Below are positions 6,189 to 14,080 of a DNA stretch of 15,822 nt, piece by piece. Location of the stretch: NCBI GenBank assembly GCA_001515955.1, contig LOES01000165.1, positions 1-15,822 of the forward strand, read 5' to 3'. Position 1 is the first letter of the stretch, and each line of letters opens with the position of its first letter. Made by a program: the position numbers and the translations under genes. The notes beneath the pieces were generated by a model, which had not been told where the DNA came from, made no database searches, and saw only the letters and a program-made list of their open reading frames with translations. The stretch is from Clostridia bacterium BRH_c25. Its GTDB lineage: Bacteria > Bacillota_A > Clostridia > Lutisporales > Lutisporaceae.

Positions 6189-7427
6189 ATGAGATTAACG
6201 GTTGAAGAACAAAAGATGTTGGAAGGGAAATATGGATACCCGGCACAGAAAGCTATGGAAATACTCGTACAGCTGGGAGAAATATATAATGCTGAAGAGA
6301 TGGTTCCGGTATCCAACGTACATATGCCAGGATCATCAGTAGTAGTTGCCGGTGAGGCCGGAACAAAATTTGTAGAAATGATGGCTGAAAAGGGCGGAAA
6401 GTTCAGGGCATTTACAACTTTAAATACTGCCGCTATTGACTTTGAACTATGGAAGGAAATCGGTTTTCCTGAGGATACATATAAATTACAGGACAGGCTT
6501 ACCCGTGCGTATGAGACTATGGGAGGTGTAGCATGTCACACATGCACGCCTTATCTTATAGGAAACACTCCGCGTTTTGGTGAAAACGTAGCTTGGGGCG
6601 AATCATCGGCTATAGCCTTCGTCAATTCAGTGCTTGGAGCCCGCACTAACCGGCATGGAGGCCCATCTACTCTTGCTGCTGCACTTACAGGATATGTTCC
6701 TGCATACGGCTATCATCTCCAGGAAAACAGGTATGGGCATGTATTGGTTAATGTGGAAGCGGAGCTTGATGGAATAGATGATTACGGCAGCTTGGGTTAC
6801 TGGGTGGGGAAGATAGTAGAGAGCAAAGTACCTGTATTTACCGGTATTCCGCAAAATGTTACTATTGATCAGCTTAAGATGCTCGGCGCTGCTCTTGCAT
6901 CATCAGGTTCCGTTGCATTATTCCATATTGTCGGGGTTACTCCGGAAGCGCCAACTTTAGAGGCTGCTTTTGGGGGACGACAACCTGAGTTGGTGCTTGA
7001 GTTCGGGAAGAATCAATTATCAGAGAGTCAGAATTCCCTCAATAAACAGCAGGGACAAGAAATTTCGCTTGTAGCAATAGGATGCCCACATGCATCAATA
7101 TCTGAAATTGAGATGATTGCTAAAATGCTTGTCAATAAAAAGCTGCATGCCGGAGTGGAATTGTGGGTAATTACTGCAATACCAAACAAAGCTTATGCAG
7201 AAAGATGCGGTTATAAGGCAGTTATTGAGGCTGCAGGAGGCCGCTTGGTAAGTGATACTTGTCCTATTCTTTCGCCTATGGCTTATGTAGCCAAGGAAAA
7301 AGGATATTCGGCTATTGCTACAAATTCTGCTAAATTAGCACATTACGCTCCGGGACAGTGGGCGCTTCCAACCTATTATGGTAGCGTGGAGAGATGTATA
7401 AACGCCGCTTTGACCGGTAAATTTTAA
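6189..7427 (+). CDS. aconitase X, large (catalytic) subunit
   Basis: 412 residues, the size of stand-alone AcnX catalytic subunits (old name DUF521). AcnX enzymes are iron-sulfur hydro-lyases. Described members dehydrate cis-3-hydroxy-L-proline in bacteria or mevalonate 5-phosphate in archaea. Landmarks: VSNVHMPGSS (41-50), the cysteine pair in GGVACHTCTPY (Cys116, Cys119), WGESSAIAFVNSVLGARTNR (136-155), GGPS, GCPHAS (Cys299), and SDTCPILSP (Cys358) near the C-terminus. These cysteines are the likely cluster ligands. RBS AAAAGGAGG precedes the ATG. It is the first gene of the operon and sits 19 bases before its swivel subunit. The substrate is not deducible. Neighbours suggest a hydroxylated polycarboxylate or related acid, not a proline derivative, since no amine-handling enzyme is present in the window. 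Confidence 0.92.
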   Translation: MRLTVEEQKMLEGKYGYPAQKAMEILVQLGEIYNAEEMVPVSNVHMPGSSVVVAGEAGTKFVEMMAEKGGKFRAFTTLNTAAIDFELWKEIGFPEDTYKLQDRLTRAYETMGGVACHTCTPYLIGNTPRFGENVAWGESSAIAFVNSVLGARTNRHGGPSTLAAALTGYVPAYGYHLQENRYGHVLVNVEAELDGIDDYGSLGYWVGKIVESKVPVFTGIPQNVTIDQLKMLGAALASSGSVALFHIVGVTPEAPTLEAAFGGRQPELVLEFGKNQLSESQNSLNKQQGQEISLVAIGCPHASISEIEMIAKMLVNKKLHAGVELWVITAIPNKAYAERCGYKAVIEAAGGRLVSDTCPILSPMAYVAKEKGYSAIATNSAKLAHYAPGQWALPTYYGSVERCINAALTGKF

Positions 7428-7446
7428 GGATGCGGAGGAGTTTACT

Positions 7447-7848
7447 ATGCAAATTATAAAGGGTAGGAAAGTAATCGGCGGCAAAGCAAAGGGTGAAGCT
7501 TTGGTAACCTCTGAGCCAATCTGTTTTCTTGGTGGTATAGATGTAAAGACAGGGCAGGTTACAGAAATAGGCCATCCGCTATATGGCAAAAGTATTGCCG
7601 GAAAAATATTGGTATTTCCCACTGGAAAGGGCTCTACAGGAGGTTCATACCTGATCTATGAGGCAACCTCCAATGGTGTAGGTGCAGCAGCTATGATAAA
7701 TTATAATGTCGAGCAGGTTACAGCCATTGGCTGTATTATGGCGGAAATTCCGCTGATAGATCAACCGGAGCTTGATCCTATAAAGCTTATAAAAGATGGG
7801 GATCTGGTAGAAGTGGACGCAGATGCAGGAACCATCACTATCTTATGA
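7447..7848 (+). CDS. aconitase X, small (swivel) subunit
   Basis: 133 residues, matching the DUF126 swivelling-domain family that caps the active site of aconitase X. Landmarks: KGRKVIGGKAKGEALVT at the N-terminus, GHPLYGKSIAGKILVFPTGKGSTGGSYLIYEA in the middle (the GKGSTGGS glycine/serine loop is the family's signature, with its Ser as the proposed catalytic base), and AEIPLIDQ near the C-terminus. It partners with the preceding large subunit. In some bacteria the two are fused into one chain, while here they are separate, as also in archaea. RBS GCGGAGGAG lies just before the start. Confidence 0.9.
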   Translation: MQIIKGRKVIGGKAKGEALVTSEPICFLGGIDVKTGQVTEIGHPLYGKSIAGKILVFPTGKGSTGGSYLIYEATSNGVGAAAMINYNVEQVTAIGCIMAEIPLIDQPELDPIKLIKDGDLVEVDADAGTITIL

Positions 7849-7866
7849 AGAGAGGCGGAGAGGAAT

Positions 7867-8529
7867 ATGTCTTTTGAAAAATATAGAGCACGACTGGAAA
7901 AGCTGTCATCAACCAATATTGCCGATGCATTGGACACATACGGTCTAAAGGGTGCTACTTATGGAATCCGTCCTATTTGGGAAGGTGCAGGTAAAATAGT
8001 CGGAGAAGCGGTTACGGTAAAAATAACAGCAGCCGGGCTTACAAAAGGTAAGAATCATCTGGGTGTTAAGGCCATTGATCTAGCTAAGCCAGGGGATGTA
8101 ATAATAATTGACAACGGCGGACGGTTGGATACATCCTGCTGGGGCGGAATTTTAGCCAATGGAGCAAAAATGAAGGGAATAAACGGTGTAGTCATAGATG
8201 GGGCGTGCCGCGATGTAGATGATTATGTTGACATAAAATTTCCAGTATACTCAAGGGGTGCCGTTGTAGCAACTGCACGTGGAAGAATTATGGAAGAAGC
8301 AACCAATGTAATGATTCAATTTGCAGGTGTCCAAGTGCGGCCTGGAGATATAGTGTTTGGTGATCGCAGTGGGGTTGTAGTTATTCCCCGGGAAAAGCTG
8401 GAAGAAGTTGTAGTAAAAGCTGAAGAGCTTTATGAAAAAGAAGAGGCTATGGTCGCTGAAATACGGGCTGGAAAATCTATGCTTGAAGTAGATAACAAAT
8501 ACAGTTATGAAAAGATGCTCAATAAGTAA
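7867..8529 (+). CDS. RraA/HMG-CHA aldolase family protein, first copy
   Basis: 220 residues, RraA-like fold. Members that act as enzymes are metal-dependent pyruvate aldolases or oxaloacetate decarboxylases (4-hydroxy-4-methyl-2-oxoglutarate / 4-carboxy-4-hydroxy-2-oxoadipate aldolase). The defining enzyme pattern G-X20-R-D-X2-D/E is present in full: the Gly in CWGG, then 20 residues, then Arg115-Asp116-Val-Asp-Asp119. The C-terminus holds RPGDIVFGDRSGVVVIP. N-terminal SSTNIADALDTYGLKG is also typical. RBS GAGAGGCGGAG precedes the ATG, and the gene sits 18 bases after AcnX-S. Database labels such as ribonuclease inhibitor or menaquinone methyltransferase are unlikely given the intact catalytic pattern. 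I infer cleavage of a C4-hydroxy 2-oxo acid made by the operon. Confidence 0.87.
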   Translation: MSFEKYRARLEKLSSTNIADALDTYGLKGATYGIRPIWEGAGKIVGEAVTVKITAAGLTKGKNHLGVKAIDLAKPGDVIIIDNGGRLDTSCWGGILANGAKMKGINGVVIDGACRDVDDYVDIKFPVYSRGAVVATARGRIMEEATNVMIQFAGVQVRPGDIVFGDRSGVVVIPREKLEEVVVKAEELYEKEEAMVAEIRAGKSMLEVDNKYSYEKMLNK

Positions 8530-8554
8530 TGATAATGCTCAAGGAGATGAGTAC

Positions 8555-9193
8555 ATGTTGAATAAGGAACAGATAGGACAGTTTGGCAAGCTTCCCACAG
8601 GCAATGTCTGTGATGCCAATAATAAAAGCGGAAATATGGATTTTCAAATCAAGCCCATAGATAAGAAGAGCAAGTTGGTGGGACCTGCTGTTACAGTAAG
8701 ATGCCAGCCGGGAGATAACTTGATAATACATCAGGCAATATATGAAGCACAGCCTGGTTCGGTTATCGTAATCGATGCCCATGGCTATACAGGTGCAGGA
8801 CCTATGGGAGAGATAGTTGTTATAGCTTGTCAGGAGAGAGGTATTGCAGGTATCGTAGTTGACGGCACATGCCGTGATGCAAACGATATTGAAGAGCTGG
8901 GCTTCCCATTCTTCTGCAGAGGCTTTAATCCTGGCGGTACAGTAAAAGAAAGCTGGGGAACTATCAACGAAACCATTCAATGTGGGGGTGTGGTAGTTAA
9001 CCCGGGAGATATTATTGTTGGAGATGTGGATGGAGTAGTTGTTGTTCCCAAGGATAAGGCAGCGGAAGTGTTGGACAAAGCAAAGGCCATAGCAGATAAG
9101 GAAATCAAAGTAAGGGAAATGCTTCGCCAAGGGAAGACAACACTTGAAATTTATGGTTTTGACAAGCTTATTGAACAAAAAGGGTATAAATAG
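8555..9193 (+). CDS. RraA/HMG-CHA aldolase family protein, second copy
   Basis: 212 residues from the ATG at 8555, which has AAGGAGATG before it. The frame extends upstream to 8507, but that would overlap the previous gene. It is related to, but clearly diverged from, its neighbour. N-terminus QFGKLPTGNVCDANNKSG, where ST-x-x-x-DAL of the first copy is replaced by TGNVCDAN. The catalytic pattern is complete: Gly of PMGE, 20 residues, then Arg107-Asp108-Ala-Asn-Asp111. C-terminal NPGDIIVGDVDGVVVVP binds the same region as in the other copies. The substrate loop HGYTGAGPMGE differs strongly from the DNGGRLDTSCWGG of copy 1, so a different substrate, or a mixed trimer or hexamer with the other copies, is plausible (inference). 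Confidence 0.87.
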   Translation: MLNKEQIGQFGKLPTGNVCDANNKSGNMDFQIKPIDKKSKLVGPAVTVRCQPGDNLIIHQAIYEAQPGSVIVIDAHGYTGAGPMGEIVVIACQERGIAGIVVDGTCRDANDIEELGFPFFCRGFNPGGTVKESWGTINETIQCGGVVVNPGDIIVGDVDGVVVVPKDKAAEVLDKAKAIADKEIKVREMLRQGKTTLEIYGFDKLIEQKGYK

Positions 9194-9203
9194 GAGGGAT
9201 AAA

Positions 9204-9875
9204 ATGAACAGTGTACCTAATATTGATTCATCAATCATTGAAGCATTTAAGAAGCTTGATACTACCAGTGTGTCAGATGCTTTGGACCGTCTGGGTATAA
9301 CAGGCGGGCTTCTGGGGATCAAACCCGTAGTTAATGATACTACAATTTGTGGACAGGCATTTACGGTACATTATGTACCATGTGGCAGTGTAAAGGGGAC
9401 CGTAGGAGATTTTCTTGATGATGTTAAGCCCGGTCAGGTAGTGGTCATAGATAACTCAGGCCGTGATTACTGTACTGTATGGGGCGATCTGATGGCAATA
9501 ACAGCAACACGGATGGGTATAGCCGGAACAGTAATAGATGGAGTATGCAGAGACATACCTGCTATAAAGAAAATAAAATATCCAATATTTACAAAAGGTA
9601 CATATATGGTAACCGGAAAAGACCGTGTTTTTGTGGATGCGGTAAATGTACCCGTAGCTGTCTCAGGAGTTCAGGTAAAGCCTGGAGATATTATACTTGG
9701 AGATGAGACAGGAGTGCTGGTAATTCCTGTAGAGAGAGCAGAAGAAGTTCTTAAAGTATCTCTGGAGATTGCGCAGAAGGAAGCTATAATAGAAGAAGCC
9801 ATAAGGAATGGTGCATCATTGAGAGAGGCACGTGCTAAAGCCGGGTATCACCAATTGCAGACCCGCAAGGCTTAA
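9204..9875 (+). CDS. RraA-like protein, third copy with altered metal motif
   Basis: 223 residues from the ATG at 9204, which has TAGGAGGG five to six bases upstream. The frame continues back to 9144 inside the previous gene, so the longer form is rejected. N-terminus TTSVSDALDRLGITGG and C-terminal KPGDIILGDETGVLVIP are typical. The G-X20-R-D spacing is kept (WGD to Arg116-Asp117), but the next acidic residue of the enzyme pattern is missing: the motif reads RDIPA, with Ala120 where copies 1 and 2 have Asp. By family knowledge, this acidic position helps hold the metal or position the acceptor. It may have lost aldolase activity, have a different acid, or serve as a structural partner. Confidence 0.85.
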   Translation: MNSVPNIDSSIIEAFKKLDTTSVSDALDRLGITGGLLGIKPVVNDTTICGQAFTVHYVPCGSVKGTVGDFLDDVKPGQVVVIDNSGRDYCTVWGDLMAITATRMGIAGTVIDGVCRDIPAIKKIKYPIFTKGTYMVTGKDRVFVDAVNVPVAVSGVQVKPGDIILGDETGVLVIPVERAEEVLKVSLEIAQKEAIIEEAIRNGASLREARAKAGYHQLQTRKA

Positions 9876-9928
9876 TATCTGTTATTTTTATGATAAAAAA
9901 CTTTAAGACACAGTAAGGGGGTATTTAA

Positions 9929-11221
9929 ATGAAAGATCTGAGTGTAAAACTAGGGAGCTTAACGCTAAAAAACCCGATAGTCGCCGCAGGAGGACCACTG
10001 GCCGGCACAGTTCAGCATATTAAAGACTGTGTAGATGCAGGCTTTGGAGCTGTAGTAACTAAAACCGCATCCACGGTGTGGTATCTGCAGAGATATCCAA
10101 GACCATTATATAAATTAATCGATTATAAAAAAGACAGTACTAATCCATACTTCGTTCCAAATGACTATAACTGGATGCATAGAGAGCATAATTCCGTATA
10201 TCCTCCACAGCAATTTGCAAAAATAATTAAAGAGGCTTCGCCCTATGCCAAGGAGCATAATTGTGCCATAATCGGAAGCTTTTCTGCAAGGTTTATGGAA
10301 GAGTGGATTGAGATAGCAAAACTCTACGAGGAGGCTGGCTGCGCTGCTTTAGAGATTAACTTCTGCTGCCCGTTCCCTCCTGATGGTTTGGCCAAGAGCC
10401 CGGATGATGTCAGAGTGGGCATTTATTACACAAAACATCCGGAAGAAGGAGTAGCAATAATAAAGAAACTAAAAGAATTTGTCAAGATACCAATGTTTGT
10501 AAAGATGAGCCCTGACGGTTCAAATTTTGAGCAGGTAGCGAAGCAGCTTGAAGAAGCAGGGGCCGATGGTGTAACAATGTTCGCAAATAACAAGGTTATG
10601 AGAGTCGATATTGAGACAGGGAAACCTATCGATTACGGCCCGGCACCGGGTACAGGCCCGGGAGTCAAAGCCCTGAGCTTAAGGTGGGTAGCAGAGGTTT
10701 CAGCCAAGTGCGATTTTGCAGTAATGGGAAACCGTGGAGCATCAACCTGGCAGGATGCTATTGAGTTCTTAATGTCCGGAGCTTCAGCGGTACAATACTG
10801 CACACCTGTTATGATCCGTGGGTTGGTTTATGTAAAAGAGCTTCTTGATGGAATGGGAAAATTCATGGACAGAAGAGGCTACAACAGCATAAGCGAATTC
10901 CAGGGTGTGGCTATGAGGCAAATGTACAGCAATCAAGATCTTGTAGACAAAGTCAAGGCTCTGTATGCTGAGGTAGATTATAGCAAGTGTTCAGGTTGTA
11001 AACGCTGCAGTCAGGTATGTTGGTATGATGCAATCAAGGTAGCAAAAAAAGCAATTATAAAGAAGCAGAATTGTGCAGGCTGCAGTTTGTGCAGTCAAGT
11101 CTGTCCGGTTAATGCAATATCAATGCATGAAAGGGACAATGACCTTGAACATTTCCAGGCTATGTCCTCTGCTCATCCGGAGCTGGTGCCTGACTTTTAC
11201 CCGGAAGGTGAAAAAAAATGA
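9929..11221 (+). CDS. PreA-like flavin oxidoreductase with C-terminal 2x[4Fe-4S] ferredoxin
   Basis: 430 residues. N-terminal FMN-binding TIM barrel (about 1-330) of the dihydropyrimidine/dihydroorotate dehydrogenase family: NPIVAAGGPLAGT, VVTKTAST (Lys45), EINFCCPFP (142-150), where Cys147 is in the place of the catalytic cysteine of NLSCP-type motifs, VKMSPDG (Lys192), MGNRGAST. C-terminal ferredoxin has two CxxCxxCxxxC clusters: Cys354/357/360/364 and Cys382/385/388/392. The first is followed by Trp instead of the usual Pro. The protein likely reduces an activated C=C bond, or runs the reverse, with electrons passing through the clusters. No PreT-like NAD(P)H partner is in the window, so the donor is unknown, possibly ferredoxin. 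RBS AAGGGGG precedes the ATG. It shares four bases with the next gene (ATGA). Pyrimidine as substrate is possible but does not fit the neighbours. Confidence 0.87.
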   Translation: MKDLSVKLGSLTLKNPIVAAGGPLAGTVQHIKDCVDAGFGAVVTKTASTVWYLQRYPRPLYKLIDYKKDSTNPYFVPNDYNWMHREHNSVYPPQQFAKIIKEASPYAKEHNCAIIGSFSARFMEEWIEIAKLYEEAGCAALEINFCCPFPPDGLAKSPDDVRVGIYYTKHPEEGVAIIKKLKEFVKIPMFVKMSPDGSNFEQVAKQLEEAGADGVTMFANNKVMRVDIETGKPIDYGPAPGTGPGVKALSLRWVAEVSAKCDFAVMGNRGASTWQDAIEFLMSGASAVQYCTPVMIRGLVYVKELLDGMGKFMDRRGYNSISEFQGVAMRQMYSNQDLVDKVKALYAEVDYSKCSGCKRCSQVCWYDAIKVAKKAIIKKQNCAGCSLCSQVCPVNAISMHERDNDLEHFQAMSSAHPELVPDFYPEGEKK

Positions 11222-12258
11222 AAAAGTATTCCATTGCACTTATCCCAGGTGATGGCATTGGAAAAGAAGTAATAGCAGCGGCTAAAGAAGTTCTGGAGGC
11301 TGTACAAATCAGCTCAGGAGGCTTCAACCTTGAATTTGAAATGTATCCTGCAGGACAAGAGGAGTTTGCAAATACAGGCAGCGCCTTGCCCCAAGAGACC
11401 CTCGCAGGGATAAGGAAAGCTGATGCAGCTTTAATAGGCGCACTCAATGCAAGTCCTTCACCGGCACCAAGCCCGGTAGGACAGCTGAGAAAAGAACTCG
11501 GATTATATGCAGATGTCCGCCCGGTAACATCCTGGCCGGGGATATGGAGCATAAAGCCTGATATCGATATTATCTGCATACGTGAGAATACAGAAGGATT
11601 TCTTGCGGACCGCAATCTATACATGGGCAATGGCGAGTTCATGCCTACAGAGGATGTCGTAATGTCTGTCAGAGTACTGACAAGACATGGCAGTGAAAGA
11701 ATAGCCAATTATGCTTTTGAACTTGCCAGAAAGCAGAAGCGTAAAAAAATCACAGTAGTTCATAAAAGCAATGTTCTTAGAAAAGGCTGCGGTTTTTTCC
11801 TGGAGATCGTGAGGGAAGCAGCAAAAAAATATCCTGAAATAGAGTTAACTGATGAATATGTAGATAATGCTGCAAACAACCTTATTTTAAAACCTGAGAA
11901 ATATGATGTCATACTTGCTACAAACTTATTCGGGGACATCATCTCAGATGAGGCAGCAGCTCTTGTATCCAACTTGGTTCCTTCGGCTAATATAGGAGAG
12001 GATTGTGCTGTTTTTTCACCAATAAACCATGAGGGAAAAAACAGTCAAGCCGGTAAAAATACAGTTAATCCATTGGTGCATATTATCTGTGCCGGTATGA
12101 TGCTGGAGCACTTGGGAGAAGCAGAAGCCGGACATAAAATATATCAGGCTGTAAAGGCTGTTCTAAAAGAAGGCACTGTGAAGCCCCTCGATTTGGGGGG
12201 TAACAGCAGCACCTCCGAAATAACATCAGCAGTTTGCGGCAGGATAGCCGGAAATTAA
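11218..12258 (+). CDS. beta-decarboxylating dehydrogenase, isopropylmalate/tartrate/isocitrate family
   Basis: 346 residues, the family's length. Oxidises a 2-hydroxy-3-carboxy acid with NAD(P), followed by decarboxylation. Landmarks: IPGDGIGKEV (9-18), PVGQLRKELGLYADVRPV (86-103), IRENTEGF (121-128), VHKSNVLRKG with catalytic Lys183, VDNAAN with Asp216, and FGDIISDEA with Asp240 and Asp244 for the divalent metal. Two oddities. The usual catalytic Tyr after NTEG is Leu129 here (ENTEGFLADRN). And the dinucleotide loop, normally PVHGSAPDIAGK-like, reads PINHEGKNSQAGK (268-280). Substrate range is unclear and the cofactor may be unusual. It overlaps the previous gene by four bases and lies 16 bases ahead of the LeuC-like gene. 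No leuA is present in the window, so leucine synthesis is unlikely. Confidence 0.88.
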   Translation: MKKYSIALIPGDGIGKEVIAAAKEVLEAVQISSGGFNLEFEMYPAGQEEFANTGSALPQETLAGIRKADAALIGALNASPSPAPSPVGQLRKELGLYADVRPVTSWPGIWSIKPDIDIICIRENTEGFLADRNLYMGNGEFMPTEDVVMSVRVLTRHGSERIANYAFELARKQKRKKITVVHKSNVLRKGCGFFLEIVREAAKKYPEIELTDEYVDNAANNLILKPEKYDVILATNLFGDIISDEAAALVSNLVPSANIGEDCAVFSPINHEGKNSQAGKNTVNPLVHIICAGMMLEHLGEAEAGHKIYQAVKAVLKEGTVKPLDLGGNSSTSEITSAVCGRIAGN

Positions 12259-12274
12259 CAAGGGGGAATCTGCA

Positions 12275-13549
12275 ATGGGAATGACGATTGTTGAAAAAAT
12301 ACTAGCTAAAAACAGCGCACTGGAAAAAGTTAGTCCAGGGGATATTATAGAAGCAAAAGTAGATACTGTAATGCTTCATGATATAGGAACCCCTGGCATC
12401 CAAAGACCTTTGAAGGAGCTTGGACTTGAAAGAATCGCAGATGGTGTGGAATGTGTAATCATACCGGATCATTTTGTCCCGGCACCTACTGTTCAAGCTG
12501 CTGAGAATCTAAAAATTACAAAGAATTTCGCTGTTTCAATGGGTGTTGACAATTTTTACGATATAGGACGCGGTGGCGTATGCCATCAGGTAATGGTAGA
12601 GAAAGGTCATGCCAGACCAGGACAGATTATTGTGGCCCCTGATTCCCATGCTACGACCTATGGAGCTTGTGGCGCTCTGGGAACAGGTTTTGGGGTAACT
12701 GATGTAGCTATTGCATTGGGAACAGGACGGCTTTGGTTCATGGTTCCCGAAACAGCAAAAATAGTTTTGAATGGAAGGCTGGGAGCCGGTGTAAGTGCCA
12801 AGGATGTAATCCTCTACCTTCTAAAGACCTTTGGAGAGGCGAGGTTCATATATAAAGTAATTGAACTGAGCGGAGCTGTAGTTGAAAACATGAGTATGGA
12901 AGGCCGCATGTGTATTGCGAATCTTGCTTATGAACTGGGGGTTAAGACTTGCATAATTCCTCCGGATAAAATTACAAAAGACTATCTGGAGCAGCGTACA
13001 AATACTGCATTCGAGCCGGTACTGCCGGATTCTGACGCTCAATATGCTGAAACAATAGAGCTTGATCTGAGTGGGCTTACACCTATGGTCGCAGCCCCCC
13101 ATAGTCCCTCTAACGGAAAAACAGTTGCTGAAGCAGCAGGTACCAAAATTCATCAAGCTTTTCTTGGATCATGTACAAATGGAAGAATCGAAGATTTTCG
13201 CATAGCTGCTGCTATCCTTAAAGGGCACACCGTACATCCTGATGTTCGTATGATTGTGACCCCTGCTTCTCAGACAGTATACTTGCAGGCGATAAATGAA
13301 GGAATAATAGAGGTGCTTCTTAAGGCAGGTGCCTGTATAACAAATCCCGGCTGCGGAGTTTGTCTTGGAGGGCACCTGGGTGTAATTGCTTCCGATGAGG
13401 TATGTATTTCAACCTCCAATCGAAATTTCAGAGGTAGAATGGGCAGCGTGAAGGGCTCCATATATCTTGCTTCGCCGGCTACAGTTGCAGCATCAGCAAT
13501 TAAAGGGGAAATCACTGATCCAAGAAGTTTGGGGGTGGAGCTGGTATGA
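12275..13549 (+). CDS. 3-isopropylmalate dehydratase / homoaconitase family large subunit
   Basis: 424 residues, archaeal/clostridial-type LeuC (about 420), an aconitase-superfamily hydro-lyase holding a [4Fe-4S] cluster. The three cluster cysteines are visible: Cys300 in GSCTNGR and Cys360/Cys363 in NPGCGVCLGG. Other landmarks are DHFVP (65-69), the DSHATTYGACGALGTGFG run (133-150) and NFRGRMG near the C-terminus. It needs the following small subunit. The family moves a hydroxyl group between adjacent carbons of a malate derivative (citrate, homocitrate, isopropylmalate, dimethylmalate, methyl-substituted acids). The product of such an isomerase is the natural substrate of the preceding dehydrogenase, so the two probably work in sequence. 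RBS AAGGGGGAA lies before the ATG. Confidence 0.9.
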   Translation: MGMTIVEKILAKNSALEKVSPGDIIEAKVDTVMLHDIGTPGIQRPLKELGLERIADGVECVIIPDHFVPAPTVQAAENLKITKNFAVSMGVDNFYDIGRGGVCHQVMVEKGHARPGQIIVAPDSHATTYGACGALGTGFGVTDVAIALGTGRLWFMVPETAKIVLNGRLGAGVSAKDVILYLLKTFGEARFIYKVIELSGAVVENMSMEGRMCIANLAYELGVKTCIIPPDKITKDYLEQRTNTAFEPVLPDSDAQYAETIELDLSGLTPMVAAPHSPSNGKTVAEAAGTKIHQAFLGSCTNGRIEDFRIAAAILKGHTVHPDVRMIVTPASQTVYLQAINEGIIEVLLKAGACITNPGCGVCLGGHLGVIASDEVCISTSNRNFRGRMGSVKGSIYLASPATVAASAIKGEITDPRSLGVELV

Positions 13550-14034
13550 TCCGCGGGAAGGTATGGAAATACGGTAAAAATGTAGATACGGAAGAGATTT
13601 ACCCGGGCAGGTATTTGGTTCACTTTGAACCTCAGGAAGTGGCCAAGCATGCCATGGAGGATATAGATCCTAAATTTGCCCAGCGTGTGAAAGCCGGGGA
13701 TATAATTGTCGCAGGACACAATTTCGGATGCGGTTCCGCAAGGGAACAGGCAGCCATGACTCTAAAATATGCCCAGGTTGGTGCCATAGTAGCAGATTCT
13801 ATTTCAAGAGCTTTTTACAGAAATGCAGTAAACAATGGACTTCCTGTACTGGCAATGGAAGGGATCTCAGAGCAGGTTAATGAAGGTGATGAGCTGGAGG
13901 TTGACCTGGAGTCCGGAGTCATCGCAAATCTTACCACCGGTGCAAAATGGCAGACGAAGCCTGCACCAAAGCTCATACTTGATATTATATCAATGGATGG
14001 AGCTATAGCGTATTATAAGAAGACTTTGAAGTAA
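13546..14034 (+). CDS. 3-isopropylmalate dehydratase / homoaconitase family small subunit
   Basis: 162 residues, the size of LeuD swivel subunits. GHNFGCGSAREQAA (57-70) is the conserved loop that closes on the active site. Near the N-terminus the YLVH segment (23-26) lies where archaeal homologues carry a specificity tetrad (YLVY-like in isopropylmalate isomerases, YLRT-like in homoaconitases, from memory). The sequence here is closer to the first type. The start overlaps the LeuC-like gene by four bases (ATGA), so the two subunits are translationally coupled. It is 46 bases from the decarboxylase gene. The real acid handled is not identifiable. Confidence 0.9.
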   Translation: MIRGKVWKYGKNVDTEEIYPGRYLVHFEPQEVAKHAMEDIDPKFAQRVKAGDIIVAGHNFGCGSAREQAAMTLKYAQVGAIVADSISRAFYRNAVNNGLPVLAMEGISEQVNEGDELEVDLESGVIANLTTGAKWQTKPAPKLILDIISMDGAIAYYKKTLK

Positions 14035-14080
14035 TGTCCGATATATATATGAAGTCATTCAGGAGAAAGGGAGGAGTCAA

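Noticed and set aside
8519..9322. 267-residue open frame on the - strand
   Set aside because: It lies antisense to the second RraA-like gene, whose protein motifs are clear. The - strand translation shows no family motif and no RBS.
7867..9875. Ribonuclease E inhibitor or menaquinone methyltransferase
   Set aside because: These are legacy names for the RraA fold. The G-X20-R-D aldolase pattern and the operon context favour aldolase or decarboxylase roles.
11218..14034. Leucine biosynthesis operon (leuB-leuC-leuD)
   Set aside because: No leuA, ilv or acetolactate genes are present in the window. The dehydrogenase departs from LeuB at the Tyr and cofactor sites, and all neighbours are catabolic or transport genes.
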